39,671 nt of DNA, from positions 1 through 39,671 of the forward strand of contig DFGB01000057.1 in assembly GCA_002371135.1 (NCBI GenBank), read 5' to 3'. Below the pieces are notes generated by a model. That model had not been told where the DNA came from, ran no database searches, and saw nothing but the letters and a program-made list of their open reading frames with translations. Origin of the DNA: Verrucomicrobia bacterium UBA3761. GTDB lineage: Bacteria > Verrucomicrobiota > Kiritimatiellia > RFP12 > UBA1067. A program made the translations under genes and the position numbers. Shown piece after piece: positions 15,905 through 25,392 of this stretch (within the stretch, counting starts at the first letter, position 1; each line of letters opens with the position of its first letter).

Positions 15905-16292
15905 CTTGTTCATTCCTCACGTGCCCAACTTTGTTTATACATCTCGGGGTCGCAGGGCTGGCGGCTCCTCGATGCCAAGAGCCGCCGTCTCAATAGAACA
16001 AGAGCGGCGCACTCTCGAAATTCTGTCTCGTTGAGGCACCGGTAAGAGCCCAGCAGAAACATGAATATGAAAGTGCGCCGCGTGGATATGAGTCCACACG
16101 TGCGCACAGTCGTATTTCGCCTCTGCTGTGAAAATTACCGGTTTTCAACGAAGCTACTATACGCTGTTGCGTACGTCGGCGGATGTTGCCGTCCGCCCTT
16201 GGCGGGCTCCGCTCTCGCGTGCCGCCGGTCCCGGGCCGTCAGCGCCCGGGAGTATGGTAAAGATCAGATTGTCACGCGGTTTCCCGCAAGAC
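15905..16292 (-). promoter_or_regulatory. Structured mRNA leader of the envelope operon
   Basis: About 390 nt between the promoter and the first ATG contain no ORF but many helices. In RNA order: GCGG-GAAA-CCGC; CCCGGGC/GCCCGGG; GGCGGA/UCCGCC; UACGC-AACA-GCGUA. A large domain follows, closed by UUCGUUGA/UCAACGAG and ACCGGUAA/UUACCGGU, with CAGCAG/CUGCUG and GUGCGC/GCGCAC nested inside. Finally comes GGCGGCUC/GAGCCGCC. The strand GCGGCGCACU (16072-16081) can pair either inside the large domain or, perfectly over 10 bp, with AGUGCGCCGC (16004-16013). This is the layout of a switch or attenuator. I match it to no known riboswitch; RNase P, tmRNA and SRP motifs are absent. Confidence 0.7.
16138..16152 (-). 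promoter_or_regulatory. boxA-like sequence in envelope operon leader
   Basis: The minus strand reads TTCGTTGAAAACCGG, which matches the 23S leader sequence TTCTTTGAAAACCGG at 14 of 15 positions. In the rRNA leader this is a boxA candidate. Here it would sit about 140 nt after the transcription start, where an antitermination complex could load for a 12-kb transcript. It also forms the 5' strand of the large leader helix. Confidence 0.45.
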
Positions 16293-16298
16293 AGGGGA

Positions 16299-16328
16299 AT
16301 TATACCACACCGCGCTTGCAAATGTCAA
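16299..16328 (-). promoter_or_regulatory. Strong promoter of the envelope operon
   Basis: The minus strand carries TTGACA (16323-16328), an 18-bp spacer and TATAAT (16299-16304), both perfect boxes, with extended -10 TGGTATAAT. An A8 tract lies about 30 bp further upstream. The predicted start is near 16292. Confidence 0.88.
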
Positions 16329-16364
16329 GGGCGGGATTTGGAAATTTTCGACACACTTTTTTTT

Positions 16365-16390
16365 AGTCCTAGGTCCTAGGTCCTAAGTCC
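16365..16390. repeat. AGTCCTA-type tandem repeat (half element)
   Basis: Four imperfect copies of a 7-base unit (AGTCCTA, GGTCCTA, GGTCCTA, AGTCC) contain overlapping CCTAGG palindromes. It belongs to the same repeat family as 23519-23613 and 30025-30065. It lies between the end of glmS and the envelope operon promoter, next to an A8/T8 tract. Confidence 0.7.
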
Positions 16391-16426
16391 CCCGAGGTGC
16401 AATCGATCAGGCGTGGATAGCGCGGT

Positions 16427-18271
16427 TCATTCTACCGTCACAGACTTGGCGAGATTGCGGGGTTGGTCGATTTCGCAGCCGCGAAGGCGGGCGACGTGGT
16501 AGGCGAAGAGCTGGAGGGCGACTACGGTGACGATGGGCGAAAGCGAAGGAAGCGTGCGCGGGATGAAGATAGTATCATCGACGGCGGCGGCAGCGGCGGC
16601 GTCGCCTTCCGTGACGATGCCAATCACCGGAGCACGCCGCGCCCTGCATTCCTGAACGTTGCCCAAAGTCTTCTCCTTGCCCGGCACGTCGGCGAGCAGC
16701 GCAACGACGGGAGTCTCTTCGCGCAAGAGGGCGATCGGCCCGTGCTTGAGTTCCGCCGCTTGATACCCTTCTGCATGGACGTAGGCGATTTCCTTTATCT
16801 TGAGAGCGCCTTCGAGGGCGGTCGGGTAGAGGATGCCACGACCTATGAAGAACATGTCATTCGCCTTGGCATATTTTTCGGCGATTTGCTCGATCGTCTT
16901 CGACTGCGCAAGAACGGCCTTTATAAGCTCGGGAATGCGTTCAATCTCGGCAGCAAGCTGGATGCCATCCTCGCGGGAAAGGCGACGCGTCCGGCCGAGT
17001 TTGAGCGCAATCATGCAAAGCGCCATCACCTGGGCGGTGAACGCCTTTGTGGAGGCGACCGAGATTTCGGGCCCAGCGTGGAGATAGACGCCGCGGCCGG
17101 TCTCGCGAGCAATCGTCGATCCGACGACATTGCAAAGCGACGCGACGAGGGCGCCCTTGCGTATAGATTCGCGCACTGCGGCGAGAGTATCGGCCGTCTC
17201 GCCGGATTGCGACAGGGCGATGACGAGATCGTCCGGGCCGACGATCGGGTTCGAATACCTGAACTCGGCCGCCTGCTCGGGCGATGCCGGGATGTCGGCT
17301 AGATTCTCGAAAAGATACTTGCCGACCATGCCGGCATGAAGAGAAGTGCCGCAGCCAATCACCACAATCCTGCGCACGGCGGCGAGTTCGCGCGGCGTCA
17401 GGTTCAGGCCGGAAAGAATGGCGGTGCCGTCGCGGGAGTCGAGACGGCCGCGTATCGTATTCTGCAGCGCGTCGGGCTGTTCGAATATCTCCTTGAGCAT
17501 GAAATGCTCGTAGCCGCCCTTCTCGATCGAGCCGATATCCCAATCGACCTCCTGCACTTCGCGCGAGACGCTTGCGAAATCGAGCGAACGGATTTCAATG
17601 CCATCTGGCGTAATGCGGGCGACGTCGCCATCCTTCAGATATATCACCTGCCGCGTATAAGCGACAATGGCCGAGACGTCGCTCGCGACGACAGTCTCGT
17701 TCTCGCCGACGCCGATGACGAGCGGACTCCCCTTGCGCGCGACGATCATCTCGCCAGGGTGCTTCTCCGAAATGAGCGCAACGCCATACGTTCCCTCGAC
17801 GCGCCTCAACGCTTCGCAAGTCGCGGAAAAGAGATCGCCCTTGTCGAAGGCGCCTACGAGATGCGCGAGAACCTCGGTGTCGGTCTGCGAAAGGAACTTC
17901 GCTCCACGCTTTTCAAGACCGGCGCGCAACGCCGCATGGTTTTCGATGATGCCGTTGTGGACAAGCGCGAGCGAGCCATCGCCCGAAACGTGCGGGTGTG
18001 CGTTGGCGACAGTCGGCAAGCCGTGCGTCGCCCAGCGGGTGTGCGCAATGCCGATGGTAAACTTCTGAGCCTCGTCGCCCGGCAATGCCTTCTTCAAAAG
18101 AGCGTCGAGCTTCGCGACCTTGCCGGTCTGCTTGTAAATCTTGATTCCCTCGGCACCCTCGAGCGCGACGCCGGCGGAGTCATACCCGCGATACTCCAGC
18201 CGGTGCAAGCCGTTCAGAAGCGGCCCGACGGCGGATGTGTCCTTCGACGAAAATCCAACTATTCCACACAT
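16427..18271 (-). CDS. glmS: Glutamine-fructose-6-phosphate aminotransferase
   Basis: A 614-residue enzyme of normal length that makes glucosamine-6-phosphate from fructose-6-phosphate and glutamine, the first step to UDP-GlcNAc. It starts MCGIVGF, so Cys2 is the N-terminal nucleophile of the glutaminase domain. RLEYRGYDSAG, THGLPTVANAHPH and a two-SIS-domain isomerase half (IGCGTSLHAG, SQSGETADT, STKAFTAQ) are intact, and the end is PRNLAKSVTVE as usual. AAGGAAGGAA precedes the ATG. The 5' gap is only 64 bp, so no glmS ribozyme can fit. It is the last gene of the pot-amidase-glmS set, which suggests coordination of polyamine uptake and wall recycling or synthesis. Confidence 0.98.
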   Translation of the reverse strand: MCGIVGFSSKDTSAVGPLLNGLHRLEYRGYDSAGVALEGAEGIKIYKQTGKVAKLDALLKKALPGDEAQKFTIGIAHTRWATHGLPTVANAHPHVSGDGSLALVHNGIIENHAALRAGLEKRGAKFLSQTDTEVLAHLVGAFDKGDLFSATCEALRRVEGTYGVALISEKHPGEMIVARKGSPLVIGVGENETVVASDVSAIVAYTRQVIYLKDGDVARITPDGIEIRSLDFASVSREVQEVDWDIGSIEKGGYEHFMLKEIFEQPDALQNTIRGRLDSRDGTAILSGLNLTPRELAAVRRIVVIGCGTSLHAGMVGKYLFENLADIPASPEQAAEFRYSNPIVGPDDLVIALSQSGETADTLAAVRESIRKGALVASLCNVVGSTIARETGRGVYLHAGPEISVASTKAFTAQVMALCMIALKLGRTRRLSREDGIQLAAEIERIPELIKAVLAQSKTIEQIAEKYAKANDMFFIGRGILYPTALEGALKIKEIAYVHAEGYQAAELKHGPIALLREETPVVALLADVPGKEKTLGNVQECRARRAPVIGIVTEGDAAAAAAVDDTIFIPRTLPSLSPIVTVVALQLFAYHVARLRGCEIDQPRNLAKSVTVE

Positions 18272-18335
18272 ATGTTTTGATTCCTTCCTTTTATGTGAAC
18301 AAGAAATTCTTCAGCGGGCAAGCCCGCTGGCGTTT

Positions 18336-19415
18336 TTATCGCTTCATCCAGATGCCCATGCCCTTTTCGATTTTGGCCGGATTGATTACCGAGCCCGGGA
18401 TGACTTTGTTGCGTATCGTGTAGTAGGTATCTGGTTTGTTCCATCTGGCGCCGGCGATCTTCGACGCCGTATTTTGAGGCGACACGAAACCCTTCAATAT
18501 GTAGCCCTGCTTCTTCAACTGCGCGATCGAAGCGGGGACTGGAGACGGCTTGGAAGATTTTGACGCTCTATTCTTCGCCGCGGTTGCGCGTTTTACGGTC
18601 GCCGCAGCCGGTCGCGAGTTTTTGGAGGATGAGGGCGGAGGCGGAGACGCGCTCACCGAAGTCCCGTTCTTTCCAAACCCAAGCCACGACATTATGCCAC
18701 CCTTGCCAGACGAAGTTGGCGCGACATTGGCGATGTTCCCCGCACCATACGTTCCCCTCATCGTATCCACCTTGCCGTATAGCACCTTCGCGAGATACGG
18801 ATCGCCCACGACAAGGCGCTTCGCCTTCGTGTCAGGATCGTAAGCGACGCGCGATTTGAGGTCCAGCACCTTCCTCACGCTAGGCATGGCGAAAAGCATG
18901 CCGCATTGCTTTCTGCCACGATGCTTCTTGGAATGCCACTTGTTCGGTGCGCCGTAGGCGACGTGCGAGTGGCAGACGACCTTGTCGTCGGACAAGTGAT
19001 ACATAGACTTGAGTTCCTTGACGAGGTCGCGGATTGCGTAGAGCTGGACAAGGCTCATCGCCTTGTCGTGGTAGCCGACGCATTCGATGCCGATGGAGAA
19101 TTTATCGACGTCTTCCTTGCCGTTCCACATCGAGCGGCCGGCGTGGAAAGCCTCGCGGTCGCGGTCGACGATGCGATATATGCCGCCCTCTTCGGTCACG
19201 CAGTAATGGCACTCGCCGCGTTCGGAGAGCTTCCTGAGCGAGCCGCGCGCGGCGGCCTCTGTGGTGTGGAGGACGATGAGTTCAGTGGTGCGGCGAATGG
19301 GGCGCTCTGGGTTGCGCGGACTGCGATAGGAATCCGACGCATCAATGGCGAAAGCCGCCGCGCAAAAGAACGCGACGGCCAATGCTGCAATCGGTTTTAT
19401 CTTTCCATTCGCCAC
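18336..19415 (-). CDS. Secreted N-acetylmuramoyl-L-alanine amidase
   Basis: A 359-residue exported protein of the Amidase_2/PGRP fold. Signal peptide at about 1-23 (PIAALAVAFFCAAAFA). Zinc ligands are likely His50 (LIVLHTTEA), His149 (VVCHSHVA) and Cys171 (RGRKQCG); the third position is often Asp in bacterial amidases and Cys in peptidoglycan-recognition proteins. A Ser/Pro/Ala/Lys-rich linker (about 250-300) leads to a 60-residue C-terminal domain (LKKQGYILKGFVSPQ ... IRNKVIPGSVINPAKI), perhaps a wall-binding module. The start is GTG, 13 bp after potD, without a clear Shine-Dalgarno; coupled translation is likely. It cleaves the amide between MurNAc and the peptide stem. Confidence 0.88.
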   Translation of the reverse strand: MANGKIKPIAALAVAFFCAAAFAIDASDSYRSPRNPERPIRRTTELIVLHTTEAAARGSLRKLSERGECHYCVTEEGGIYRIVDRDREAFHAGRSMWNGKEDVDKFSIGIECVGYHDKAMSLVQLYAIRDLVKELKSMYHLSDDKVVCHSHVAYGAPNKWHSKKHRGRKQCGMLFAMPSVRKVLDLKSRVAYDPDTKAKRLVVGDPYLAKVLYGKVDTMRGTYGAGNIANVAPTSSGKGGIMSWLGFGKNGTSVSASPPPPSSSKNSRPAAATVKRATAAKNRASKSSKPSPVPASIAQLKKQGYILKGFVSPQNTASKIAGARWNKPDTYYTIRNKVIPGSVINPAKIEKGMGIWMKR

Positions 19416-19428
19416 AGCGCGTATCGCG

Positions 19429-20508
19429 TCACTTGGCGTCTGTCGCCTTGATGCGATCCCACGCCCGGTTGTAGAGCTCGAGAGCGCCGGGGATGGAGTC
19501 GATAGACTTGATGACCTGGCCTTTCGAGAGAAGTTCGGGCGGGAGCGTTATCTTGGCGCGGAAGTCAGCCTCGAGCGCATCGAGGCCGGGCTTGACGGGC
19601 ATGGGGCCGTAGATATACTCCATGTTCGCCTTCGCATTCTCGCCGTCGTAGAGGAAGTTGATGAACTTATAGGCGAGTTCCTTCTGCGGAGCGTTGGCGG
19701 CGACGACCATCTCGTCGAATGCGATGGAATAGCCTTCTCCGGGCAACGCGAAACCAATATCCTCGCGCGCGGCGACGCCCGCCTCCTCGTCGCCAAGGAT
19801 GACTTGAATGGCATCGGTGGAATAGCCGTGTCCAATCCACGTTGCGAATGTGGGCACTTCCGTCTTGTAGCTCTCGGCATCGAATTTGCGGATGTTCGCC
19901 TTCCACTTGAGGACCTCGTCGACGGCCGCGTCGAGTTCCGCCGGGTTGACGGAATTGAGCGAATAACCGAGCGACATGAGGCCGGCGCCGATTACTTCGC
20001 GGATGTCGTCGAGAAGCGTAACCTTGCCCTTGAGACGGGGATCGGCCAGGCACTTCCACGAATTGACGTCGACGCCCTCCGGAATCTTGTCCTTCGCATA
20101 GCAGAAGCCCGTGTAGGTGACGGCGTAGGGGACGTTGTACTTGAACGAAGGATCGAGAATCTGAGGAGTGTAGGCGGGGTCGAAGTTCGCCTTGACGTTG
20201 GGGATCTGCGAGTGGTCGAGTTCGATGATGAGGCCTTCGCGCGCCATGAGGTCGACGAGGTAGGAAGAAGGCGTGATGATGTCGTATCCGGAGCCCCCGG
20301 CCTTGAGCTTGGCGTACATCGTCTCGTTGGAGTCGAACGTGTCGATCACGACGCGGCAGCCGTTCTCGGCCTCGAACGTTTCCACGAGGACGGGATCGAT
20401 GTAGTCGGACCAGGTGTAGAAATGAAGTTCCGGCTTCTTGTCGCAGCCGGCGAGGGCGAATGCGGCCAAAACGATTGCGGCGACGGTTTTGGTGTCGAGA
20501 CGTTTCAT
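19429..20508 (-). CDS. potD: Spermidine/putrescine-binding lipoprotein
   Basis: A 359-residue lipoprotein (lipobox ALAGC, Cys22) whose mature part is a PotD/PotF-type periplasmic binding protein: FYTWSDYIDPVLVETFE, YDIITPSSYLVDLM, NVPYAVTYTGFCY, TFATWIGHGYSTDAI and FINFLYDGENA. Aromatic and acidic residues at the usual places fit polyamine binding. It delivers substrate to PotBC. The ATG with AAGGAAAA upstream lies 2 bp after the potC stop. Being a lipoprotein is unusual relative to E. coli PotD but common outside Proteobacteria. Confidence 0.93.
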   Translation of the reverse strand: MKRLDTKTVAAIVLAAFALAGCDKKPELHFYTWSDYIDPVLVETFEAENGCRVVIDTFDSNETMYAKLKAGGSGYDIITPSSYLVDLMAREGLIIELDHSQIPNVKANFDPAYTPQILDPSFKYNVPYAVTYTGFCYAKDKIPEGVDVNSWKCLADPRLKGKVTLLDDIREVIGAGLMSLGYSLNSVNPAELDAAVDEVLKWKANIRKFDAESYKTEVPTFATWIGHGYSTDAIQVILGDEEAGVAAREDIGFALPGEGYSIAFDEMVVAANAPQKELAYKFINFLYDGENAKANMEYIYGPMPVKPGLDALEADFRAKITLPPELLSKGQVIKSIDSIPGALELYNRAWDRIKATDAK

Positions 20509-20510
20509 TT

Positions 20511-21335
20511 TTATTTTCCTTTTGTTTTTTGCGGTTGCTTGCGGGAAATGAACTTTGAAAGCCCTGCGAGGATGCAGGTGAAAACGAGCATCAGCGTCGA
20601 GAGGGCGAAGACGGACGGCAGATTGCGCGAGTGCTTCGTCATGGAGCTGACGTAGGTGGGGAACGTATTCGTGCCGGCGCCGTTGACGAACGAGGTGATC
20701 ACGACATCGTCGATGGATAGCGTGAACGCGAGAAGACCGCCTGCGATGATGCCCGGCAGGAGTATCGGCAGCTCGACATGGAAGAACGTATACCACGGCC
20801 CGGCGCCGAGGTCGTAGGCCGCCTCGACTATGCGGTCGTCGAAATCCTGCAATCGCGCGAGCACCGTCATCGCGACGTAGGATACGCAGAACGTGACGTG
20901 GGCAATGAGGATGGTCCAGAACCCGCACTCGACGTTGGCCGCCACGAACAGCATGAGGAGCGAAATGCCGATGAGGATGTCCGGCATGATGAGCGGCGTG
21001 TAGACAAGGGCGTAGTGGATCGACTGCAGGCGGTCCTTCCAGCGATGCAGCGCGAGCGCGCTCGTAGTGCCAAGGACGCAGGAGACGAGCGTCGCGAGGC
21101 CCGCTATCGTAAGCGAGAGCCAGAAACTCTGCATCAACGACTTGACGGAATAGTGGCCCGTGAAGATTTGCGCATACCACTTGCCTGTGAAACCGGTGAA
21201 GGCGCCGTTCGCGTCGAAATAGCTCATCGAAACGCCGTTTGGCACGAACCCGTACGCGACTACGAGCAGAATCGGCACATAGAGGAACGCCAGCACGAGC
21301 GCGAGGGTGATGGAGGAGAAATAAGACTTCTTCAT
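20511..21335 (-). CDS. potC: Polyamine ABC transporter permease PotC
   Basis: A 274-residue inner-membrane permease with about six helices. The EAA loop reads EAAYDLGAGPWYTFFHVELP, matching the PotC/PotI pattern that docks on the ATPase. TLSIDDVVITSFV is also typical. The ATG overlaps the potB stop by 4 bases (ATGA), indicating coupled translation. A much longer in-frame extension upstream is the shadow of potB and is not used. Confidence 0.95.
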   Translation of the reverse strand: MKKSYFSSITLALVLAFLYVPILLVVAYGFVPNGVSMSYFDANGAFTGFTGKWYAQIFTGHYSVKSLMQSFWLSLTIAGLATLVSCVLGTTSALALHRWKDRLQSIHYALVYTPLIMPDILIGISLLMLFVAANVECGFWTILIAHVTFCVSYVAMTVLARLQDFDDRIVEAAYDLGAGPWYTFFHVELPILLPGIIAGGLLAFTLSIDDVVITSFVNGAGTNTFPTYVSSMTKHSRNLPSVFALSTLMLVFTCILAGLSKFISRKQPQKTKGK

Positions 21336-22330
21336 GCCTCGCCTCCCCTGCCGACGATCATGCGCGCCGTTTCGCGTTCGAGCCTGCGCGAGGTGCGGGC
21401 GTTCTGCCGCTTCTTCCAATACATCGCCATTCCAAGCGGCACCAGCACCGACACGGCCATCAGCGTCGCGAGGGCCGAAGCGTGCGGGATGTTGCGGTTC
21501 TGCATCGCCCGCATGAAGATTTTGTTGCCAATGAGCACGCAGTTCGTCCCGCCGAGCATCTGGGGGATGACGTACGAGCCGATCGCCGGGATGAACACCA
21601 TCAGCACGGCGGAGACGATCCCCTGCCTGATGCCAGGCACGAATATCTTGCGAAACGCGTAAAAGCCTTTCGCCCCCAAATCCCTCGCCGCCTCGAGGAG
21701 CGAGAAGTCGAACTTCTCCGCCGCCGTGTAGATCGGCATGATTGCAAAGGGCAGGAATGAATATACGCTCACGAGGACCACGGCGGCCTCTGAATCGAGA
21801 ATCGTCGACGAAGCGGCGTCGAGCGGCGCATTCGAGGCGAAACCCGCCCAGACGAGGAAGCGCTGCATGAAGCCCGGCAGCCAGTCGAACAGCCAGTCCG
21901 AGACCTTCAGCCACGAAAAATAGCACGTCTGAAGCCAGCCGTCCGGATGAAGCATCGTCTTCCATGCAAACACCCTCACGACGAAACTCGTCCAGAACGG
22001 CAGCATTATCGAGCCTGCGACGATGGCCCGCCAGCGCTTGTTCATCCGCGCAATCGCATATGCGCAGGGGAGCGCGAGAATGATGCACCACAGCGTGACT
22101 TCGAACGATATCCTCAGCGTATTCCAGACGATCGCCGGATAGTCCGGGTCGACGAGCTCTCGCCACGTCGAGAGCGACCACTCCCCGACCCCTCCGTTCG
22201 CCGTGTGGCCGTGGAACGTGAAGGCGAGGACGATGAACGCCGGCACTGCGAAGAACAGCGCCAGCCACACGAAACTCGGAAGCGTCACCGCCGCTTCCGC
22301 TCGTTTCGAGCGCAATGGGTTTTCTTTCAT
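21332..22330 (-). CDS. potB: Polyamine ABC transporter permease PotB
   Basis: A 332-residue permease. Start at 22330 (MKENPLRS) because GGAGG precedes it and potA ends 2 bp upstream. The EAA motif is EAARDLGAKGFYAFRKIFVP. It is longer than E. coli PotB because of an enlarged second extracytoplasmic loop (residues about 125-180: SWLKVSDWLFDWLPGF and on). The pair PotB/PotC forms the translocation path. Confidence 0.94.
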   Translation of the reverse strand: MKENPLRSKRAEAAVTLPSFVWLALFFAVPAFIVLAFTFHGHTANGGVGEWSLSTWRELVDPDYPAIVWNTLRISFEVTLWCIILALPCAYAIARMNKRWRAIVAGSIMLPFWTSFVVRVFAWKTMLHPDGWLQTCYFSWLKVSDWLFDWLPGFMQRFLVWAGFASNAPLDAASSTILDSEAAVVLVSVYSFLPFAIMPIYTAAEKFDFSLLEAARDLGAKGFYAFRKIFVPGIRQGIVSAVLMVFIPAIGSYVIPQMLGGTNCVLIGNKIFMRAMQNRNIPHASALATLMAVSVLVPLGMAMYWKKRQNARTSRRLERETARMIVGRGGEA

Positions 22331-22332
22331 CT

Positions 22333-23436
<1,104 letters not shown>

Positions 23437-23468
23437 CTCTCGGTATCTCCTTGAAGGGTGCAAAGAAA

Positions 23469-23497
23469 ATGATACATTTTTTTCGCAGAATAATCAA
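23469..23497 (-). promoter_or_regulatory. potA promoter
   Basis: On the minus strand TTGATT (23492-23497), 17 bp, TATCAT (23469-23474), preceded by TG (ATGTATCAT). The start would lie near 23462, 26 bases before the TTG start codon. Confidence 0.6.
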
Positions 23498-23518
23498 TAG
23501 GGAAATTGAATATTTTTT

Positions 23519-23613
23519 AGTCCCAAGTCATAAGTCCTAAGTCCTAGACATCCTAGAAATCCTAGAAGGCCTAGAAGCTCCCGCTTGGGACTTCGGACTT
23601 AGGACTCGGGACT
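23519..23613. repeat. Palindromic AGTCC/CTAGAA element
   Basis: Two arms of about 27 bp made of AGTCC-type units (23519-23544 and 23586-23613) are imperfect reverse complements. They enclose a core of repeated CTAGAA/CTAGAC units. The right arm overlaps the last codons and the TAA stop of recJ. The core is rich in CTAG, normally a rare tetranucleotide in bacteria. Confidence 0.8.
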
Positions 23614-25362
23614 GACGAAGATATCGTAGATGACAAGTTCGACGTGGCGGCCGCCGTAGTCGGATATGCCGACTGAGAAGACGATATCGTGGGGAAGGTT
23701 CGACTCGGCGCGCAAGCGTTCGATTTCGCCGCCTTTTCCCCACCACACCGCGCGCGGGACGACATGTTGCTGGAATGTGAACTGAAGGTGCGCGCCGGTG
23801 TGGCCAAGCGTGCGAACGCCGTTCTTGGAGAACACGAGCGAGCGCAGGACGAAGAGCGGTTCGGGATTCCCCTCGCCAAAAGGCTCAAGGCGGGAGATTT
23901 CCTCTGCAAACGCAAGAGTGAGGTCGCCCGGCTTGAGTTCGAAATCAATGGTTTTTGTGCCAATCTCGGCAAGCGACATCGAAGAGCGCTGCGCCGCGCA
24001 GGCATCGGCAAACGCGGCACGGAACGCCTCGATCTCGCCGGGCTTCACGGTGACACCCGCCGCCAACGCGTGGCCGCCGTAGGCCGCGAGATGAGTCGAA
24101 GCCGCATCGAGCGCGGCCCGGACATTGTAAGGGGCAGGTGCGCGCAAGGAGCCCTTGCCGTCCACGAGCACGCAAACCGGCACTGGATTTTCAAGACGAT
24201 CGAGAACGCGGGAGGCGACAACGCCTCCGACGCCCGGGTGGACGTTCTCCTTGTCCGCCGACGAAAACGCAATCACCTGCGCGCTCGCGCCAGGAACGAC
24301 TAGCGCCATTGCGGCGTCGCACATGCGCTGTTCGACGACACGGCGCTGGGTGTTGTATATATCGACGCGCATGGCGAGGGCTCTTGCCCTCTCGCGTTCC
24401 TCCTCGGAGCACATCAGCAGATCGAACGCCTCCATGCCTGAGGCGAGGCGACCGGCGGCATTGATGCGCGGGCCGAGCGCAAAGCCGAAATCCCGGACCC
24501 CGAGTTCGCCGGCGTTGCGCGCTGCTCGGCTGTAGAGCTCGCGCAACCCTACCGGCGCCCAATGATGGAAACGCCGCAGAGCCTCGGCGACGAGGATGCG
24601 GTTTTGGAGATTCAAGGGCATGATGTCGGTGACCGTCGCCAATCCCGCGAGAATGAAGAGCGGCGCGCCGATGCCGCGCGCTATAGTTTCATCATTGCAG
24701 CGCGAGCGCGCAAGACGCACGATCGCATTTGCGAGGAAATACGCCACCGCCGCGCCGCACAGCTCGGAAAGCGCCTCGGGCGCAGCGACTTTCGGGTTCA
24801 CGACAACCTTCGCAGGCGGCAATTCCGCGCCTGGAAGATGGTGGTCGGTGACGACGACCTCGACGCCCCTCGCATTGAGCGACTCGATTTGCGGGGATGC
24901 CGTTATGCCATTGTCGACCGTGACGAGGAGCGAGACGTCCGGCGCTTCGCGGAAAAGCCTCGCGAGAGATGCATCGCCGAGACCGTAGCCCTCGCCAAGG
25001 CGCAGCGGCACGAACGGGACGATTTGCCGTGCGTCGCCCTTCCCGTGCCGCAGACCGGCGGCGACAGATCGCAGCGCACGCGTCATTATGGCCGTGGCGC
25101 AAACGCCATCGCAGTCGTAATCGCCAAAGACGGCAATCCGCCGCCCTGCGGCCAGCGCGTCGAGGATTGTCGCCGCCGCCTCGCGTATGCCCGGCAAACC
25201 ATCGCCCGGCACGAGATCGCGAAAGGCGGGCGCGAGATACGTCTCCAGGTTCTCCACCCCGATGCCTCGCGCGGCGAGGAGCCGGGCGAAAAGAGGCTTC
25301 ACCCCCGCCGCAGTCAACGCGGCGAAGGCGGCTTCGTCATACTTTCGCTCGACCAGATGCAT
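23599..25362 (-). CDS. recJ: Single-stranded-DNA-specific exonuclease RecJ
   Basis: A 587-residue DHH-family 5'-3' exonuclease used in recombination and mismatch repair. Catalytic motifs are present: GDYDCDG (80-86), VTVDNGIT, VTDHHLP (the DHH motif), LGPRINAAGRL, and the DHHA1 motif with GGHALAAG. The end (FVSPES then stop) is encoded within the AGTCC repeat element, so the original C-terminus may have been replaced. ATG 25362 has no visible Shine-Dalgarno and lies 30 bp after ilvE; coupling to ilvE is likely. Confidence 0.96.
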   Translation of the reverse strand: MHLVERKYDEAAFAALTAAGVKPLFARLLAARGIGVENLETYLAPAFRDLVPGDGLPGIREAAATILDALAAGRRIAVFGDYDCDGVCATAIMTRALRSVAAGLRHGKGDARQIVPFVPLRLGEGYGLGDASLARLFREAPDVSLLVTVDNGITASPQIESLNARGVEVVVTDHHLPGAELPPAKVVVNPKVAAPEALSELCGAAVAYFLANAIVRLARSRCNDETIARGIGAPLFILAGLATVTDIMPLNLQNRILVAEALRRFHHWAPVGLRELYSRAARNAGELGVRDFGFALGPRINAAGRLASGMEAFDLLMCSEEERERARALAMRVDIYNTQRRVVEQRMCDAAMALVVPGASAQVIAFSSADKENVHPGVGGVVASRVLDRLENPVPVCVLVDGKGSLRAPAPYNVRAALDAASTHLAAYGGHALAAGVTVKPGEIEAFRAAFADACAAQRSSMSLAEIGTKTIDFELKPGDLTLAFAEEISRLEPFGEGNPEPLFVLRSLVFSKNGVRTLGHTGAHLQFTFQQHVVPRAVWWGKGGEIERLRAESNLPHDIVFSVGISDYGGRHVELVIYDIFVSPES

Positions 25363-25392
25363 GAGGAGGCAGAGGGGGCGAAATCTGACGAA

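Noticed and set aside
15905..16292. Known RNA gene (RNase P, tmRNA, SRP RNA, 6S) in the leader
   Set aside because: The conserved cores of RNase P, tmRNA and SRP are absent; the segment leads straight into a lipoprotein gene.
18272..18335. glmS ribozyme upstream of glmS
   Set aside because: Only 64 bp separate glmS from the amidase gene and no ribozyme core is seen.
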